Assembly: GCF_016902345.1 (NCBI RefSeq) | Contig: NZ_JACJLR010000009.1 | Location: 23,425 to 87,424, forward strand | Source: Mediterraneibacter glycyrrhizinilyticus | GTDB taxonomy: Bacteria; Bacillota; Clostridia; Lachnospirales; Lachnospiraceae | Direction of reading: 5' to 3' | Length of the DNA stretch: 64,000 nucleotides | Part shown: positions 33,960 through 41,396 of the stretch, piece after piece | Numbering within the stretch: position 1 is the stretch's first letter | Layout of the letters: each line of letters starts with the position of its first letter | Position numbers and translations under genes: made by a program | Notes under the pieces: generated by a model | Told to the model about the DNA's origin: nothing | What the model saw: only the letters and a program-made list of their open reading frames with translations | Database searches by the model: none

Positions 33960-35258
33960 ATGCGAATCGAAAAACTGGATGAAAGCACGAAAAAAAATCT
34001 GCTCGAGGACCTGCTGAAGCGCAGTCCCAACAGTTACGGCAAATATGAGGAAAGTGTTCAGCAGATCCTCGCCAATGTAAAAGAAAAACGGGATGCAGCT
34101 GTTTTTGAATATACAAAGAAATTTGACGGTGTGGAGATTTCTGCTTCGAATCTTGAGGTGACTGAAACGGAGATCAACGAGGCCTATCAGGAAGTGGGAG
34201 AGGAGCTGCTGGGGATCATCCGCAGAGCTCTGAAAAACATCGAATCCTACCACGCAAAACAGATGCAGTACAGCTGGTTTGACAGTAAACCGGACGGAAC
34301 CATTCTGGGGCAGAAGGTGACTGCTCTCCAGAGAGTCGGAGTCTATGTCCCGGGCGGAAAGGCGGCGTATCCGTCATCCGTACTCATGAACATCCTGCCT
34401 GCCAAAGTGGCGGGAGTGGATGAGATCATCATGGTGACTCCTCCCGGAAAAGATGGGAAAGTCACTCCCACCACACTGGTCGCTGCAAAAGAGGCAGGGG
34501 CGGATAAAGTCTATAAAGTAGGCGGGGCACAGGCAATCGGAGCACTTGCCTACGGAACAGAGAGTATCCCAAAGGTGGATAAGATCGTCGGTCCGGGAAA
34601 TATCTATGTGGCTCTGGCAAAAAAGGCGGTTTACGGACATGTAAGCATCGATTCCATCGCAGGACCGAGCGAGATCCTGGTACTTGCGGATGAGACCGCG
34701 AACCCGCGTTACGTTGCGGCGGATCTTTTATCCCAGGCAGAGCACGATGAGATGGCGAGCGCGATCCTTGTCACCACCAGTATGGAACTGGCGGAGAAGG
34801 TATCCGCCCAGACGGATGAGTTTATCAGAGAACTTTCCCGCGGAGAGATCATACAGAAATCGCTGGATAACTACGGACATATCCTTGTTGCAGAGACACT
34901 GGAGGATGCCATTGAGGCGGCAAATGAGATCGCTTCCGAGCATCTGGAGATCGTGACCGCGAATCCCTTTGAAGTGATGACAAAGATCCGCAATGCAGGC
35001 GCGATCTTCATCGGGGAATACTCCAGTGAGCCACTGGGAGACTATTTTGCAGGACCGAACCATGTCCTGCCGACAAACGGTACGGCGAAATTCTTCTCGC
35101 CCCTTTCTGTGGATGATTTTATCAAGAAATCAAGCATTATTTCCTACTCCAGGGATGCGCTTGAAAAGATCCACACGGATATTGAAAAATTCGCGGAGGC
35201 AGAGCATCTGACAGCCCATGCCAATTCGATCCGCGTGCGGTTTGAGAAAACGAGATAA
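33960..35258 (+). CDS. hisD: Histidinol dehydrogenase
   Basis: 432-residue zinc enzyme oxidising histidinol to histidine in the last two steps. Conserved blocks are RVGVYVPGGKAAYPSSVLM, GPGNIYVALAK, the zinc/catalytic region SQAEHDEMA and ASEHLEI. ATG at 33960 follows AGGGAGGG at the end of hisG; the frame is open upstream but inside hisG. Normal length. Confidence 0.97.
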   Translation: MRIEKLDESTKKNLLEDLLKRSPNSYGKYEESVQQILANVKEKRDAAVFEYTKKFDGVEISASNLEVTETEINEAYQEVGEELLGIIRRALKNIESYHAKQMQYSWFDSKPDGTILGQKVTALQRVGVYVPGGKAAYPSSVLMNILPAKVAGVDEIIMVTPPGKDGKVTPTTLVAAKEAGADKVYKVGGAQAIGALAYGTESIPKVDKIVGPGNIYVALAKKAVYGHVSIDSIAGPSEILVLADETANPRYVAADLLSQAEHDEMASAILVTTSMELAEKVSAQTDEFIRELSRGEIIQKSLDNYGHILVAETLEDAIEAANEIASEHLEIVTANPFEVMTKIRNAGAIFIGEYSSEPLGDYFAGPNHVLPTNGTAKFFSPLSVDDFIKKSSIISYSRDALEKIHTDIEKFAEAEHLTAHANSIRVRFEKTR

Positions 35259-35284
35259 AACAGGACTTCGGAGGTGGGAATGAT

Positions 35285-35875
35285 ATGAAAGAGAGGATCG
35301 GGCGGGTATCAAGGAAGACAAAAGAGACGGATATCACTCTGAGCATCAATCTTGACGGCCAGGGGAAGAACCGGATCGATACAGGAATCCCGTTTTTTGA
35401 CCATATGCTGGACGGATTTGCGCGGCACGGGCTTTTTGACCTGGAAGTGTCAGTGAAAGGTGACGTGGAGGTGGACAGCCATCACACCATTGAAGATACC
35501 GGGATCGTGCTGGGGCAGGCGATTGCTGAAGCCCTGGGCAGCAAGAAAGGGATCAAGCGGTACGGTTATTTTATCCTCCCCATGGACGAGACACTGGCTC
35601 TGGGAGCTGTGGACCTCTCCGGAAGACCGTTCCTGAATTTTCAGGCAGAGTTTACTGTACCCAGACTGGGAGATATGGATACGGAGATGGTGCACGAATT
35701 TTTTTATGCGGTCTCCTACAGCGCAGCCATGAACCTGCATCTCAAGATCCTGGACGCAGGCAACAGCCATCATATGGCGGAAGCACTGTTCAAGGCGTTC
35801 GGGAAGGCTTTGGATATGGCGGTGTCGGAAGAACCCAGGATAAAGGACGTGTGGTCCACAAAAGGCAGTTTATAA
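35285..35875 (+). CDS. hisB: Imidazoleglycerol-phosphate dehydratase
   Basis: 196-residue monofunctional dehydratase. Manganese-binding motifs DSHHTIEDTGI and GNSHHMAEALFKAF are intact and the protein has two similar halves as usual. It starts 26 bases after hisD with GGAGGTGGG upstream and precedes the hisIE fusion by 15 bases. Confidence 0.97.
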   Translation: MKERIGRVSRKTKETDITLSINLDGQGKNRIDTGIPFFDHMLDGFARHGLFDLEVSVKGDVEVDSHHTIEDTGIVLGQAIAEALGSKKGIKRYGYFILPMDETLALGAVDLSGRPFLNFQAEFTVPRLGDMDTEMVHEFFYAVSYSAAMNLHLKILDAGNSHHMAEALFKAFGKALDMAVSEEPRIKDVWSTKGSL

Positions 35876-35890
35876 AGGAGAATACGATAC

Positions 35891-37174
35891 ATGAGTTATA
35901 AAAGATTAACCCCGTCTATCTTTATCAGTCATGGGAAGGCGGTGAAATGGTTCGATGACAGCACGATCGTCTCGGAAGATGTCATCGGGCTTGCAAAACA
36001 GTACTGCGAGAGGGGAGCGGATGAACTGATCGTGTTTGACCTCTCCAATTCGGATGAGGAGCATGACGAGTCCATTGATCTGCTCAAGAAGATCAGCCGT
36101 GTCATCAGCATCCCCATGATCGCAGGCGGAAATATACGAAGGATGGAGGATGTGAAAAAGATCCTTTATGCAGGTGCAAAGCGGGCTCTGCTCAATTTCT
36201 CGAAGCGGGTTTCCATTGACCTGATCGAGGAGGTGTCAAAACGCTTCGGGAAAGAACGGATCGCTGTGTCGCTGAATGATTTTGATGCCCTTTTCAAGCA
36301 GCAGCATCTGATCGAAGAGTACAGCACGGAGATCATCTTCATGCACCGCCTTGACCTGAATTCGGTCATGAACGTGACGGAGATTCCCTGCGTTGTCCTC
36401 ACGGACACCATGGAGCAGAGTGAGATTCTGCGGATCTTAAAAAGCGACGGTGTAAAAGGCGTATCCGGCATGTTTGTCAGCCGTCCGGAGATGGATTTCA
36501 GTGCGTTTAAAGAAATCTGTGCCAAGGAGGGGATCCAGATGACATCCTTTGAAAGTCTGATGGATTTCTCTGAGTTCAAACTGAATTCGGACGGGCTGAT
36601 CCCGGTCATTGTCCAGGATTATAAGACGAATGAAGTCCTGATGATGGCGTACATGAACGAGGAAGCCTTTGACAATACAGTCAAGACCGGCAGGATGACT
36701 TATTACAGCAGGAGCAGGCAGTGCCTGTGGTTAAAGGGAGAGACTTCCGGACATTTCCAGTATGTGAAAGGAATCTCTGTGGACTGCGACAAAGACACTC
36801 TCCTTGCAAAAGTGGATCAGGTCGGTGCGGCATGCCATACCGGAAACCGTTCCTGCTTCTATACACCGATCGTGGGGAATGATTATGACGCAAAGAATCC
36901 TCTTCAGGTATTTGAGTCCGTCTACGCCACGATCCTGGACCGCAGACAGAATCCGAAGGAAGGATCCTACACCAATTACCTTTTTGAAAAGGGAATCGAC
37001 AAGATCCTGAAAAAAGTCGGCGAGGAGGCGACAGAGATCGTCATTGCGGCAAAGAATCCGAATCCGGAAGAGATAAAATATGAGATCAGTGATTTCCTCT
37101 ATCACGCGATGGTGCTCATGGTAGAGCGGGGCGTGACATGGGAAGATATCACGAATGAGCTGGCGGAGAGATAA
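35891..37174 (+). CDS. hisIE: HisIE with N-terminal degenerate HisF-like barrel
   Basis: 427-residue fusion. Residues about 1-228 resemble HisF/HisA barrels ([51 protein letters not shown]), but the HisF catalytic Asp in PCLDV is replaced (here PSIFI) and the second one falls in VSLNDFD, so it is probably inactive as a cyclase. Residues about 232-335 are HisI (phosphoribosyl-AMP cyclohydrolase: [29 protein letters not shown]) and about 340-427 HisE (pyrophosphohydrolase: [16 protein letters not shown]). The known catalytic steps are 2 and 3 of histidine synthesis; the barrel's job is unknown. Last gene of the operon. Confidence 0.92.
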   Translation: MSYKRLTPSIFISHGKAVKWFDDSTIVSEDVIGLAKQYCERGADELIVFDLSNSDEEHDESIDLLKKISRVISIPMIAGGNIRRMEDVKKILYAGAKRALLNFSKRVSIDLIEEVSKRFGKERIAVSLNDFDALFKQQHLIEEYSTEIIFMHRLDLNSVMNVTEIPCVVLTDTMEQSEILRILKSDGVKGVSGMFVSRPEMDFSAFKEICAKEGIQMTSFESLMDFSEFKLNSDGLIPVIVQDYKTNEVLMMAYMNEEAFDNTVKTGRMTYYSRSRQCLWLKGETSGHFQYVKGISVDCDKDTLLAKVDQVGAACHTGNRSCFYTPIVGNDYDAKNPLQVFESVYATILDRRQNPKEGSYTNYLFEKGIDKILKKVGEEATEIVIAAKNPNPEEIKYEISDFLYHAMVLMVERGVTWEDITNELAER

Positions 37175-37198
37175 ATAAAAGTTCTATCGTAAATATCA

Positions 37199-37239
37199 GG
37201 GACATAAGTTGTTGTAATCAAGAACTTATGTCTCTTTTG
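37199..37239 (+). terminator. Terminator of the his operon
   Basis: GGGACATAAGTT (37199-37210) pairs with AACTTATGTCTC (37223-37234), followed by TTTTG. Loop of 12 bases. It lies 25 bases after the hisIE stop. Confidence 0.85.
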
Positions 37240-37305
37240 TGGTGGTCTGCTGTAAAAGATCATTTTCAGCGACTTTCCATTGTCGGGACGGAAAAGGATA
37301 GCTAT

Positions 37306-37626
37306 ATGAATGATTCGGAAATGCGTCGGAGAGAACTGCTGAGACAGACGCGGAAACTCTATGACGAGAGACGGGACGTCCCTGCCGTACATCCACGGTA
37401 CGGCAGTGTCTACCATAGCCTGTATGACGACGGGGAAGAAGAGCAGACATCACTGGCGGGAAGTTTCTACATAAGGCTTGTGATCGGGATCCTATGCTTT
37501 GCAGGTTTTGTCTACATGGATCAGAGTAAGATAAGTGTTGCCGAGGTGGACAGTACCGCGATCGTCAACCAGATTGAAAAGAATGTAGACGCGGATACGA
37601 TCAAAGAAGTATGGAAAAATCTGTAG
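37306..37626 (+). CDS. Hypothetical single-pass membrane protein, 106 aa
   Basis: Basic, charged N-terminal half (MRRRELLRQTRKLYDERRD), one hydrophobic segment near residues 54-70 and an extracytoplasmic C-terminal tail. ATG 37306 has AAAAGGA upstream; the frame is open further. No family recognised. It lies alone between the his terminator and the structured repeat copy B. Confidence 0.68.
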   Translation: MNDSEMRRRELLRQTRKLYDERRDVPAVHPRYGSVYHSLYDDGEEEQTSLAGSFYIRLVIGILCFAGFVYMDQSKISVAEVDSTAIVNQIEKNVDADTIKEVWKNL

Positions 37627-37632
37627 ATAAGA

Positions 37633-37772
37633 GTTCAGCCATGCAGCTCGAATCCGCTGCTTTGCAGCTCCTACTCGCTGAGGGCGTACGCCCTATGCCA
37701 TGATAAAAGAGAGTAGACACTTGTAAGCCAGTTTACGTGCCTCCTCTCTTTTATCATGGCGCATGGCTGAAC
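37633..37772. repeat. Structured terminator-bearing repeat, copy B
   Basis: 140-bp element with the same plan as 14312-14442. Outer stem GTTCAGCCATGC (37633-37644) pairs perfectly with 37761-37772; conserved internal segment GCAGCTCG..CCGCTGC..CTCGCTGAGGGCGTACGC; inner terminator GCCATGATAAAAGAGAG (37697-37713) with 37744-37760, topped by a small hairpin with CCAG loop. It begins six bases after the 37306 gene stop. Confidence 0.75.
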
Positions 37773-37801
37773 TGTAAGCTGCAAGTATTTTCAGAAAAAC
37801 A

Positions 37802-37830
37802 TTGACAGAACGCTGCAGTCAGCCTATCAT
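37802..37830 (+). promoter_or_regulatory. Promoter upstream of pgsA
   Basis: -35 TTGACA, 17-base spacer, -10 TATCAT, giving a leader of about 110 bases. The leader carries the inverted repeat GTATACATACA (37853-37863) and TGTATGCATAC (37883-37893), a possible operator or RNA hairpin. Confidence 0.6.
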
Positions 37831-37946
37831 TTACTATGCATGGCATTCATGCGTATACATACATGCAGACATGAAAGTGATATGTATGCATACAGCAATA
37901 TACTTATATTTGTCTGACAAAAAGAAAAAGTAAAGAGGATGAACGA

Positions 37947-38531
37947 ATGAAATCAAAAGCAGAAAACACAAACAGTACTCGCAGCAAGATCCTGACGATC
38001 CCGAATATGCTGTCGCTTTTCCGGCTTTGCCTGATCCCGGTCTTCATGTGGCTGTATTGTGTGGAAAAAGACTATATATGGACGGGGATCATATTGATCG
38101 TATCCGGCATCACAGATACGGTGGACGGATTTGTCGCAAGGCATTTTAATATGGTCAGCGACCTGGGGAAGGTGCTGGATCCGATCGCGGACAAGATGAC
38201 GCAGGCAGCCATGCTGTTCTGTCTTCTGACGCGCTTCCCGCTTATGATTCTGCCTCTTGGCCTCATGGTCCTGAAAGAGTTCTTCATGGGAGTGACAGGA
38301 TTCCTTGTCATACAGAAGACAGGAAAAGTGTTCGGAGCAGAATGGCACGGAAAGGCAGCCACCTGGCTTCTCTATATCATGATGATCCTGCATGTGTTCT
38401 GGTACAATATCCCGGATGCCGTGTCAAAGGTGCTGATCGGTGCCTGTGTGGTCATGATGGCGATCTCACTGGTGCTCTATGGAAGGCAAAATCTGAAGGC
38501 GCTGGCACAGGACGAGACGAAAGGAGTCTGA
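37947..38531 (+). CDS. pgsA: CDP-diacylglycerol--glycerol-3-phosphate 3-phosphatidyltransferase
   Basis: 194-residue membrane enzyme making phosphatidylglycerol phosphate. The CDP-alcohol phosphotransferase motif DGFVARHFNMVSDLGKVLDP (D-G-x2-A-R-x8-G-x3-D) is intact, along with TIPNMLSLFRL at the N-terminus and about five membrane helices. AGAGGATGAAC precedes the ATG. Single-gene unit. Confidence 0.95.
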   Translation: MKSKAENTNSTRSKILTIPNMLSLFRLCLIPVFMWLYCVEKDYIWTGIILIVSGITDTVDGFVARHFNMVSDLGKVLDPIADKMTQAAMLFCLLTRFPLMILPLGLMVLKEFFMGVTGFLVIQKTGKVFGAEWHGKAATWLLYIMMILHVFWYNIPDAVSKVLIGACVVMMAISLVLYGRQNLKALAQDETKGV

Positions 38532-38646
38532 AACTGCAGACAGGCACAAGGCAGAATTACTGAGTTTTTTATAGATTTCGCTCAGAAAAAAATGGGTCAG
38601 GAGACTGTTGGATTTCAAAAGGGATACGCCGTTCACGGAGAACTGC

Positions 38647-38698
38647 TTTTACAAAAAGGTTGATAGCTGTAGATGTATTTAGCCCTACATTTGTAAAA
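38647..38698 (-). terminator. Hairpin at the 3' end of the histidine kinase gene
   Basis: TTTTACAAA (38647-38655) pairs with TTTGTAAAA (38690-38698), and TGTAG with CTACA inside it. It overlaps the kinase stop codon and ends in A/T on both sides, so it may end transcription of the minus-strand operon or of pgsA. Nothing else was recognised in the 153-base gap. Confidence 0.45.
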
Positions 38699-40034
38699 AC
38701 AATACAATATCCGTAATATATCGCCCTTTCTCCACCTCCGTCTTCATCGTCCCAGAGTACTTCCGGACGGCCTCCTCTACATTTTTCATCCCGATACCGT
38801 ACTCCGCCACCGTGTCAGCAGTGCATGGATTGCTCATATGCAGGAACAGGGTTCCCTGCTGCCAGATGACGGATAAATCTACAGATGACTCATTCTCAGG
38901 CTGCATGGGAGGCTCTTTTTCCTGTGTGTTCCCCGTCTGGCGGAGCGCCTTTGTCTGGGGGTGCTGCGTGTTTATCGTCTGCCGGAACGCCCCGGTCTGA
39001 AGCCGCCGGGACACAGACGCATGGAGGGCATTGTCCAGAAGATTCCCAAGGATCGTTACTGCATCGGAAAATGGAAGTCCCATATCTTTCGGAATGGAAA
39101 GAGTGGGAGAGCAGAGGATCCCTTTCTCTTTCATTTCTTTTAATTTCATGTTCAGTACTGCGTCAAATGCCGGGTTTCCGGTAGAGATAACCTGTTCTGT
39201 CTGTTCCAGCGCCCCGAGTGTTGTATGAAGATAATCCAGAAGGCTGTCCGAAGAGCCCTTCTGACAGAGAAGGGCGATGGTATTCAGATGATTTTTCATA
39301 TCGTGTCTCAATTTTCGGATCTGCTCGTGGGATTCGATCAGCTGTTTATAGTGCGTTTCCTGATACCTGAGCTGCTGGCCAAGAAGCTGGCGCTCTTTTT
39401 CTTTCTGATAGTATCCCGTAAACCTTCTTAGAAATTCAAGGAGAGCAAGATCGATGAGCAGGAGAGTTGCCTGTATTACCAGATGGCAGAGCGCTCCCGC
39501 AGATCTGGTGATCATGCTTCCGTTCAGAAGAAAGATCAGTGACACTGAACTTGCAAAGGTGCAGGATGGAATAAAAAGAAAAAACAGCCACAGAGAAAGA
39601 GGGAGATCCGTATCAATGTTCCTGCACAGTCTGAGACAGAAAAACAGAACCAGCCAGACCACTGCGTGGATCATCATGATATAGATCATGCCCCAGCGGG
39701 CGGAAAGGGGAAACAGATTCGTGAGATCGTTGAGGATCATCAGGCAGGAGAAGAGGATGGAGATCAGGCACGTCTCAAAAAACACTTTCTTCTTCAGATT
39801 CTTCGGATAAAAAGGCAGGAGCAGGCAGCTTGCCGGAATCACATAGATGGAGTTCTCATATGCATAGGGAGGGATCATCAGGATCAGAGTAAGCGCGACG
39901 GCGAGAAAAGCGCAGAGAAGCCGTCTCCGCCGGATATGCCCGTAGACCTGTTCTCTCAGTTCCCAGACCAGGAGCATATCGATCAGACAGAGAAAGGCGT
40001 TCAGTATGAAGTCCCAGTCATTTACATAGATCAT
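38685..40034 (-). CDS. Sensor histidine kinase, AgrC-like GHKL type
   Basis: 449-residue membrane kinase. About six helices (1-205), then a dimerisation/phosphoacceptor helix with KLRHDMKNHLNTI and a GHKL ATPase with N box GNLLDNALHAS and G box EYGIGMKNVEEAV. Between N and G boxes lies an unusual Thr/Gln-rich insert of roughly 45 residues containing two similar units (FRQTINTQ, LRQTGNTQ). The start at 40034 has GGAGG and its ATG shares bases with the stop of the response regulator gene, so the pair is coupled. Signal unknown; no AgrBD peptide genes nearby. Confidence 0.88.
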   Translation of the reverse strand: MIYVNDWDFILNAFLCLIDMLLVWELREQVYGHIRRRRLLCAFLAVALTLILMIPPYAYENSIYVIPASCLLLPFYPKNLKKKVFFETCLISILFSCLMILNDLTNLFPLSARWGMIYIMMIHAVVWLVLFFCLRLCRNIDTDLPLSLWLFFLFIPSCTFASSVSLIFLLNGSMITRSAGALCHLVIQATLLLIDLALLEFLRRFTGYYQKEKERQLLGQQLRYQETHYKQLIESHEQIRKLRHDMKNHLNTIALLCQKGSSDSLLDYLHTTLGALEQTEQVISTGNPAFDAVLNMKLKEMKEKGILCSPTLSIPKDMGLPFSDAVTILGNLLDNALHASVSRRLQTGAFRQTINTQHPQTKALRQTGNTQEKEPPMQPENESSVDLSVIWQQGTLFLHMSNPCTADTVAEYGIGMKNVEEAVRKYSGTMKTEVEKGRYITDIVLFLQM

Positions 40035-40741
40035 TGTGCTGTCCTCCATTTTAAATATTCAAGATGTCTGCTTCGCACAGATGGACGGTATTTCCTGCTC
40101 ACGGGAATGTGCTCCCCTGTACTGAGCAGGACTTCTGTGTCGCGGATGCATCGGATATACTCCATATTTACGAGATAAGATGCATGGGTCCGCACAAAAA
40201 GCATCGGATTCAGACGCTCCGGAAGTTCCTGAAGCTTTCCGTAGAAAGAGACCGTTTCCTCCCCAGTGTGGAGCGTGATCCTGCGCAGATGGGATTCAAA
40301 ATAAATAATCTCCTGAAAAGGAATCTGATACTGTACCCGGTCCACATGGAAATGAAACAGTTCTCCTCGGTCTGTGATATAGTTCACTGCATCAGAAAGT
40401 GCTCTGTGAAAGATCTCTTTATCGATCGGTTTCGTGATAAAGCGATAGGGCAGTGTCTCGAAGACCTCGTATACATACTCTTTATAGTCCGTGATATAGA
40501 TGATCAGAGCGTAAGGGTCTCTCTCCCGGATCGCCGCCGCAGTCTCGATCCCGGAGATGCCGGGCATGGAGATATCCATGAGATAGAGAGAAAATCTCTG
40601 CTTTTCCTTAGAAAGAAAAGAGAGCAGTTCCTCTCCGGAAGAAAATACATCTACAGGACAGTCCTTCAGTATTTCCGAAATATAATTTTCAATCTGTGCC
40701 TGCACAGGGATATTGTCCTCGCAGATCGCAATATGAATCAT
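40031..40741 (-). CDS. LytTR family response regulator
   Basis: 236-residue DNA-binding regulator. Receiver domain (1-120) with phospho-acceptor D56 in LYLMDISMPG, acidic ED pair near residue 8 and Lys in ITKPID; C-terminal LytTR domain (about 130-236: IIYFESHLRRITLHTG, FVRTHASYLVNMEYI). It is first in the operon with its kinase. The direct repeats at 40840-40875, upstream of both divergent promoters, are its likely binding site. Confidence 0.92.
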   Translation of the reverse strand: MIHIAICEDNIPVQAQIENYISEILKDCPVDVFSSGEELLSFLSKEKQRFSLYLMDISMPGISGIETAAAIRERDPYALIIYITDYKEYVYEVFETLPYRFITKPIDKEIFHRALSDAVNYITDRGELFHFHVDRVQYQIPFQEIIYFESHLRRITLHTGEETVSFYGKLQELPERLNPMLFVRTHASYLVNMEYIRCIRDTEVLLSTGEHIPVSRKYRPSVRSRHLEYLKWRTAQ

Positions 40742-40800
40742 ATCCTGCTTCCTTTCTTTTCTCAGCTACTGCCTGACATGACCAGTCTCTTACTCCCTAT

Positions 40801-40829
40801 AGTATAGTTCTTTTAGAGAAGGCTGACAA
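40801..40829 (-). promoter_or_regulatory. Promoter for the LytTR regulator operon
   Basis: On the minus strand: -35 TTGTCA, 17-base spacer, -10 TATACT, about 60 bases upstream of the regulator start. Confidence 0.65.
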
Positions 40830-40839
40830 GCGGCTTCGA

Positions 40840-40875
40840 ATACCAAAAATGACGGACTGGGATACTGAAAATGAC
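40840..40875. promoter_or_regulatory. Direct repeats, probable LytTR operator
   Basis: ATACCAAAAATGAC (40840-40853) and ATACTGAAAATGAC (40862-40875), 12 of 14 bases the same and exactly 22 bp apart. Two direct repeats on one helix face, two turns apart, is the standard LytTR site layout. They stand between the divergent promoters. Confidence 0.65.
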
Positions 40876-40901
40876 AGGTTCAGAGTCGCATCCGCTTTCT
40901 C

Positions 40902-40910
40902 TGGTATGAT
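40902..40910 (+). promoter_or_regulatory. Extended -10 element of the presumed LytTR target gene
   Basis: TGGTATGAT (TG-n-TATGAT) 37 bases before the ATG at 40947. No good -35 hexamer is present at the proper distance, as expected for a promoter that needs an activator bound at the repeats ending at 40875. Confidence 0.5.
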
Positions 40911-40946
40911 AATGGAAAAGAAAGATCCGAAAAAGGAGATGACACT

Positions 40947-41366
40947 ATGGATGAAAAGAGAAATGTGATCTTATGGACCGGCCTGGCGGCAGGGACATTC
41001 TGTATGGAACTGGTGATGGTCACCCTTACGCCGCTTTCGGCGACCGGGACTCGTTTTGGAAGTTACGGGATGTTCTATAACCTGCTCTGGTGCGGCGGAA
41101 GCTACATCATCCCGTTGATCCTGTACTGCCAGGAAATCAGACTGATGAAATATGTGATCGGCTGTGTGAACGGATTCTGGCTGATCTGCCATCCGGCGAT
41201 CGCTGTTCTCTGTTTTGGAGGAGCAGCAATGGGATACTCCGGGATATGGAAAGCCGCCTCCGGAATACCGGAGACGGCGAGCCTTATGACAGCGGGCGTG
41301 CTGTCGGCAACTGCATTTGTGACAGGTATCCTCTGGTATCCCATGTGCCGGAAGAAAAAGGCATAG
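40947..41366 (+). CDS. Small membrane protein, likely LytTR target
   Basis: 139-residue protein with four hydrophobic helices (about 7-28, 40-60, 70-92, 108-130) and a short basic C-terminus. No family recognised. AAAAGGAGATGAC gives a good ribosome binding site. It is transcribed divergently from the two-component operon behind the direct repeats, so it is the best candidate for the output of the system. It may be a transporter component or a signal sensor; neither can be shown. Confidence 0.75.
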   Translation: MDEKRNVILWTGLAAGTFCMELVMVTLTPLSATGTRFGSYGMFYNLLWCGGSYIIPLILYCQEIRLMKYVIGCVNGFWLICHPAIAVLCFGGAAMGYSGIWKAASGIPETASLMTAGVLSATAFVTGILWYPMCRKKKA

Positions 41367-41396
41367 GAAGGGAATAAGATAAAATCTATCCGGGGA

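Noticed and set aside
38685..41366. Agr-type quorum system with peptide precursor
   Set aside because: The kinase and LytTR regulator are Agr-like, but no AgrB or AgrD-sized peptide gene was found on either strand.
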